From: Pseudomonas sp. CBZ-4
GTDB lineage: Bacteria; Pseudomonadota; Gammaproteobacteria; Pseudomonadales; Pseudomonadaceae
Length of the DNA stretch: 64,000 nt
Assembly (NCBI RefSeq): GCF_000346755.1
Contig: NZ_ANNV01000148.1
Span: forward strand, 85,906 to 149,905
Direction: 5' to 3'
Shown here piece by piece: positions 61,901 to 64,000 of the stretch (position 1 is the first letter of the stretch; each line of letters opens with the position of its first letter). The notes under the pieces are model-generated. The model was not told the DNA's origin. It saw only the letters and a list, made by a program, of their open reading frames with translations, and searched no databases. The position numbers were made by a program, and so were the translations under genes.

Positions 61901-63064
61901 TTGGAACGATATGAAGCGCTGGTCATCGGCCTTGGCGCCATGGGTGCCGCCACGGTGTACCAACTGGCCAAAGCCGGGGCAAAGGTCGCCGGCATCGACC
62001 GTCACCACCCGCCCCACACGCTGGGCTCAAGCCATGGCGACACGCGCATCACCCGCCTGTCGGTGGGCGAAGGCGCGCAGTACGTGCCGATCGTGCGTCG
62101 CTCACATCGCATCTGGCGCGAGCTGGAGACGTTGTCCGGGGAGGCCTTGTTCGAGCAGTCGGGGCTGTTGGTGCTGACGTCCCACGCGGATTTCGACCCC
62201 AGCGATGCCAACGACTTCACCCTGCGCACCCTTGGCCTGGCGCAAACCTACGGGATCGCCCACGAGGTGCTGGACGCCACGCAGATCCGCCAGCGCTTCC
62301 CGCAATTTGCCCAGGTCACGGACAACGCCATCGGCTACTACGAGCCCGAAGGCGGTTTTGTAAGGCCTGAGCGCTGCATCGACGTGCAACTGCGGCTGGC
62401 CGAGCAACACGGGGCAACGCTGTACAAGGGCGAGACCGTGACCGATATCCGCTCGGATGCGCACGGCGTCACGGTGACCACCGACCAGCGCACCTTGCAG
62501 GCCGACAAGCTGGTGGTGAGTGCGGGCAACTGGGCCGGCGGTTTGCTCGGTGCGCCGTTTGACCGGCTGCTCAGCGTGTATCGCCAGCAGTTGTTCTGGT
62601 TCGCAACCGAGCCCGACGCGCAGCTGGTGGGGGCGTCGCCGACATTTATCCTCACCCATGGCCAGGACCAGACCAACTATGGTTTCCCGGCCTTGCCTGG
62701 CGAGGGCAGCTTGAAGGTGGCTACGGCGCAGTATCACACCGCTTCGACGCCCGAGACCCTGGACCGCAGCGTCTCGCCTGCGCAAGCGCGCGAGATGTAT
62801 GAGCAACAGGTGCAAGGGCGCATTGCCGGGCTCACGGCCGAGGTGGTCAAGGCGGCGGTGTGCGCCTACACGGTGACGCCAGATCATCACTTCATCATCG
62901 ACGCGCACCCGACATTGCAGCACACACTGGTGGTGTCGCCCTGCTCGGGGCATGGCTTCAAGCATTCGGCGGCGCTGGGCGAGGCGTTTGCGCAGTGGTG
63001 CATGCGCGGGGAGAGTGAGCTGGATTTATCGTCGTTTTCGTTGCAGCGTTTCGACGATCAATAA
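61901..63064 (+). CDS. solA: N-methyl-L-tryptophan / sarcosine oxidase-like flavoenzyme
   Basis: This 387-residue DAO-family enzyme of the monomeric sarcosine oxidase type has the FAD motif GLGAMG (11-16) in ALVIGLGAMGAATVYQLAKA and the HTLGSSHGDTRITR segment. The covalent-FAD Cys is in VCAYTVTPDHHFIID, and the CSGHGFKHS segment lies near the flavin. It oxidises N-methyl amino acids with release of formaldehyde and H2O2. The start is TTG 61901; no ATG in this frame lies near the N-terminus. Confidence 0.92.
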   Translation: MERYEALVIGLGAMGAATVYQLAKAGAKVAGIDRHHPPHTLGSSHGDTRITRLSVGEGAQYVPIVRRSHRIWRELETLSGEALFEQSGLLVLTSHADFDPSDANDFTLRTLGLAQTYGIAHEVLDATQIRQRFPQFAQVTDNAIGYYEPEGGFVRPERCIDVQLRLAEQHGATLYKGETVTDIRSDAHGVTVTTDQRTLQADKLVVSAGNWAGGLLGAPFDRLLSVYRQQLFWFATEPDAQLVGASPTFILTHGQDQTNYGFPALPGEGSLKVATAQYHTASTPETLDRSVSPAQAREMYEQQVQGRIAGLTAEVVKAAVCAYTVTPDHHFIIDAHPTLQHTLVVSPCSGHGFKHSAALGEAFAQWCMRGESELDLSSFSLQRFDDQ

Positions 63065-63102
63065 GTGCGGGGAATGGGGGCACATTTGCCCCCTGAACCG
63101 CC

Positions 63103-63729
63103 TTACTTGGCGAACGCGTACTCGCCGCCCTGCTCCACCGCTTTGCGATAAGCCGGCCGCGCCTGGAATTTCTGCACCCAGGCGGCCAGGTTCGGATACG
63201 CCGGCAACTTGCCCTGGGCCCCGGCGACTTCGCCGATAAAGCTCATCTGGATATCCGCACCGCTCAACTCATCCCCCATCAGGTAGGGCGACTCGCCTAG
63301 GACGTCGTTCAAGTAGCCCAGGTAATTGGCCACTTCCGATTCGATCCGCGGATGCAACGGCGCACCCGCCTCGCCCAGGCGGCCGACGTAAAGATTGAGC
63401 ATCAACGGCAGCATGGCCGAGCCTTCGGCGAAGTGCAGCCATTGCACGTACTTGTCGTAAGTGGCGGTGGCCGGATCGGGTTGCAGGCGACCTGCGCCAT
63501 GGCGGCGGATCAGGTAATCGATGATCGCCGCGGACTCGATCAGCACCTGGCCGCCGTCTTCAATCACCGGGGACTTGCCCAGCGGGTGGATGGCTTTGAG
63601 CTCAGGCGGGGCGAGGTTGGTTTTCGGGTCGCGCTGGTAGCGCTTGATCTGGTACGGCAGGCCGAGTTCTTCGAGCAGCCAGAGGATACGTTGCGAGCGG
63701 GAATTGTTGAGGTGGTGGACGGTGATCAT
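63103..63729 (-). CDS. Glutathione S-transferase
   Basis: This 208-residue protein has a thioredoxin-like N-terminal domain (about 1-80: ITVHHLNNSRSQRILWLLEE; cis-Pro loop in LGKSPVIEDGGQVLIESAAI, with the ES glutathione contacts) and an all-helical C-terminal domain. The SRSQ segment provides the catalytic Ser rather than Tyr/Cys, as in beta/theta-like bacterial enzymes. The substrate is unknown. Confidence 0.92.
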   Translation of the reverse strand: MITVHHLNNSRSQRILWLLEELGLPYQIKRYQRDPKTNLAPPELKAIHPLGKSPVIEDGGQVLIESAAIIDYLIRRHGAGRLQPDPATATYDKYVQWLHFAEGSAMLPLMLNLYVGRLGEAGAPLHPRIESEVANYLGYLNDVLGESPYLMGDELSGADIQMSFIGEVAGAQGKLPAYPNLAAWVQKFQARPAYRKAVEQGGEYAFAK

Positions 63730-63803
63730 GGCAGGGCTCCGCAGGGCGAATGAAAGGGAGTGCAGCAGGAGACTACGCTATCTACCGGCCATTGAAGATC
63801 TAA

Positions 63804-63910
63804 ATGTGGGAGCTGGCTTGTGTGGGAGCTGGCTTGCCTGCGATAGCGCCGTATCAGGCGACATCTTTGTCAGCAGTGCTGCCGCCATCGCAGGCAAGCC
63901 AGCTCCCACA
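63804..63910. repeat. REPIN with duplicated head
   Basis: It has the same structure as the element at 42132: the left REP unit is partly doubled (CTGGCTTGTGTGGGAGCTGG), with the inverted partner at 63884-63910. The last 90 bases of the window hold no recognisable feature. Confidence 0.88.
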
Positions 63911-64000
63911 GGGAATCACGCCAGCCGGAATCGCGCGGTGTTGTCACTTAGGGCCCGGCTGCCCTTGCACAAGGTATCTGAACAACGAAGATCAAAATGT

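Overview
The window is chromosomal DNA of a gamma-proteobacterium, almost certainly a fluorescent Pseudomonas of the P. fluorescens group. The evidence is the high GC content, the gene order leuC-leuD-methyltransferase-leuB-asd-asd-like-fimV-truA-trpF-accD-folC-dedD-cvpA-purF-metZ (the classic Pseudomonas core block), the FimV and PuuB-like proteins, and about a dozen copies of the short Pseudomonas REP/REPIN palindrome between genes.

Layout. 1-3.4 kb: a frameshifted acetyltransferase, a small helix-hairpin-helix protein, a gamma-glutamylputrescine-oxidase-like enzyme and four tRNA genes (Val-GAC, Asp x2, Val-TAC). 3.5-22 kb: a long leftward housekeeping block for methionine, purine, folate, fatty-acid, tryptophan, lysine/threonine and leucine synthesis, plus pseudouridylation and the polar hub protein FimV, ending at a divergent LysR regulator. 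23-26.4 kb: a large multi-PAS GGDEF-EAL protein. 26.4-29.9 kb: an accessory three-gene cassette of related proteins with a C...H cysteine-peptidase-like domain, preceded by a sequence resembling a HrpL-dependent 'hrp box'. 30-41.8 kb: core genes again (dusC, thioesterase, hydrolase, tetR, a duplicated tRNA-Glu/tRNA-Ala pair, gltX, an EmrAB-type efflux pair, uvrB, an aromatic aminotransferase). 42-48 kb: a divergent LysR/succinate-semialdehyde dehydrogenase pair, then a cobalamin riboswitch controlling a BtuFCD-type importer. 48-51 kb: a hydrolase-acetyltransferase fusion, TspO and small genes.

51.3-56.1 kb is a second accessory zone. It holds a candidate pore-forming toxin with a LysM-like N-terminus and a glycine-zipper C-terminus, followed by three tandem paralogous small membrane proteins (candidate immunity proteins). 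Each of the two distal copies is preceded by a leftover copy of the toxin's last codons. Next come a short DUF6124-like gene and an isolated AT-rich 469-residue gene of unknown function bounded by a perfect 20-bp inverted repeat. 56-64 kb: a hybrid histidine kinase, a LysE exporter with divergent LysR, small secreted or unknown proteins, a SolA-like oxidase and a glutathione S-transferase.

The two strongest leads for undescribed biology are the putative HrpL-regulated peptidase-like cassette (26.4-29.85 kb) and the toxin/triple-immunity locus (51.3-53.6 kb). All assignments come from reading the sequence; no database search was possible.
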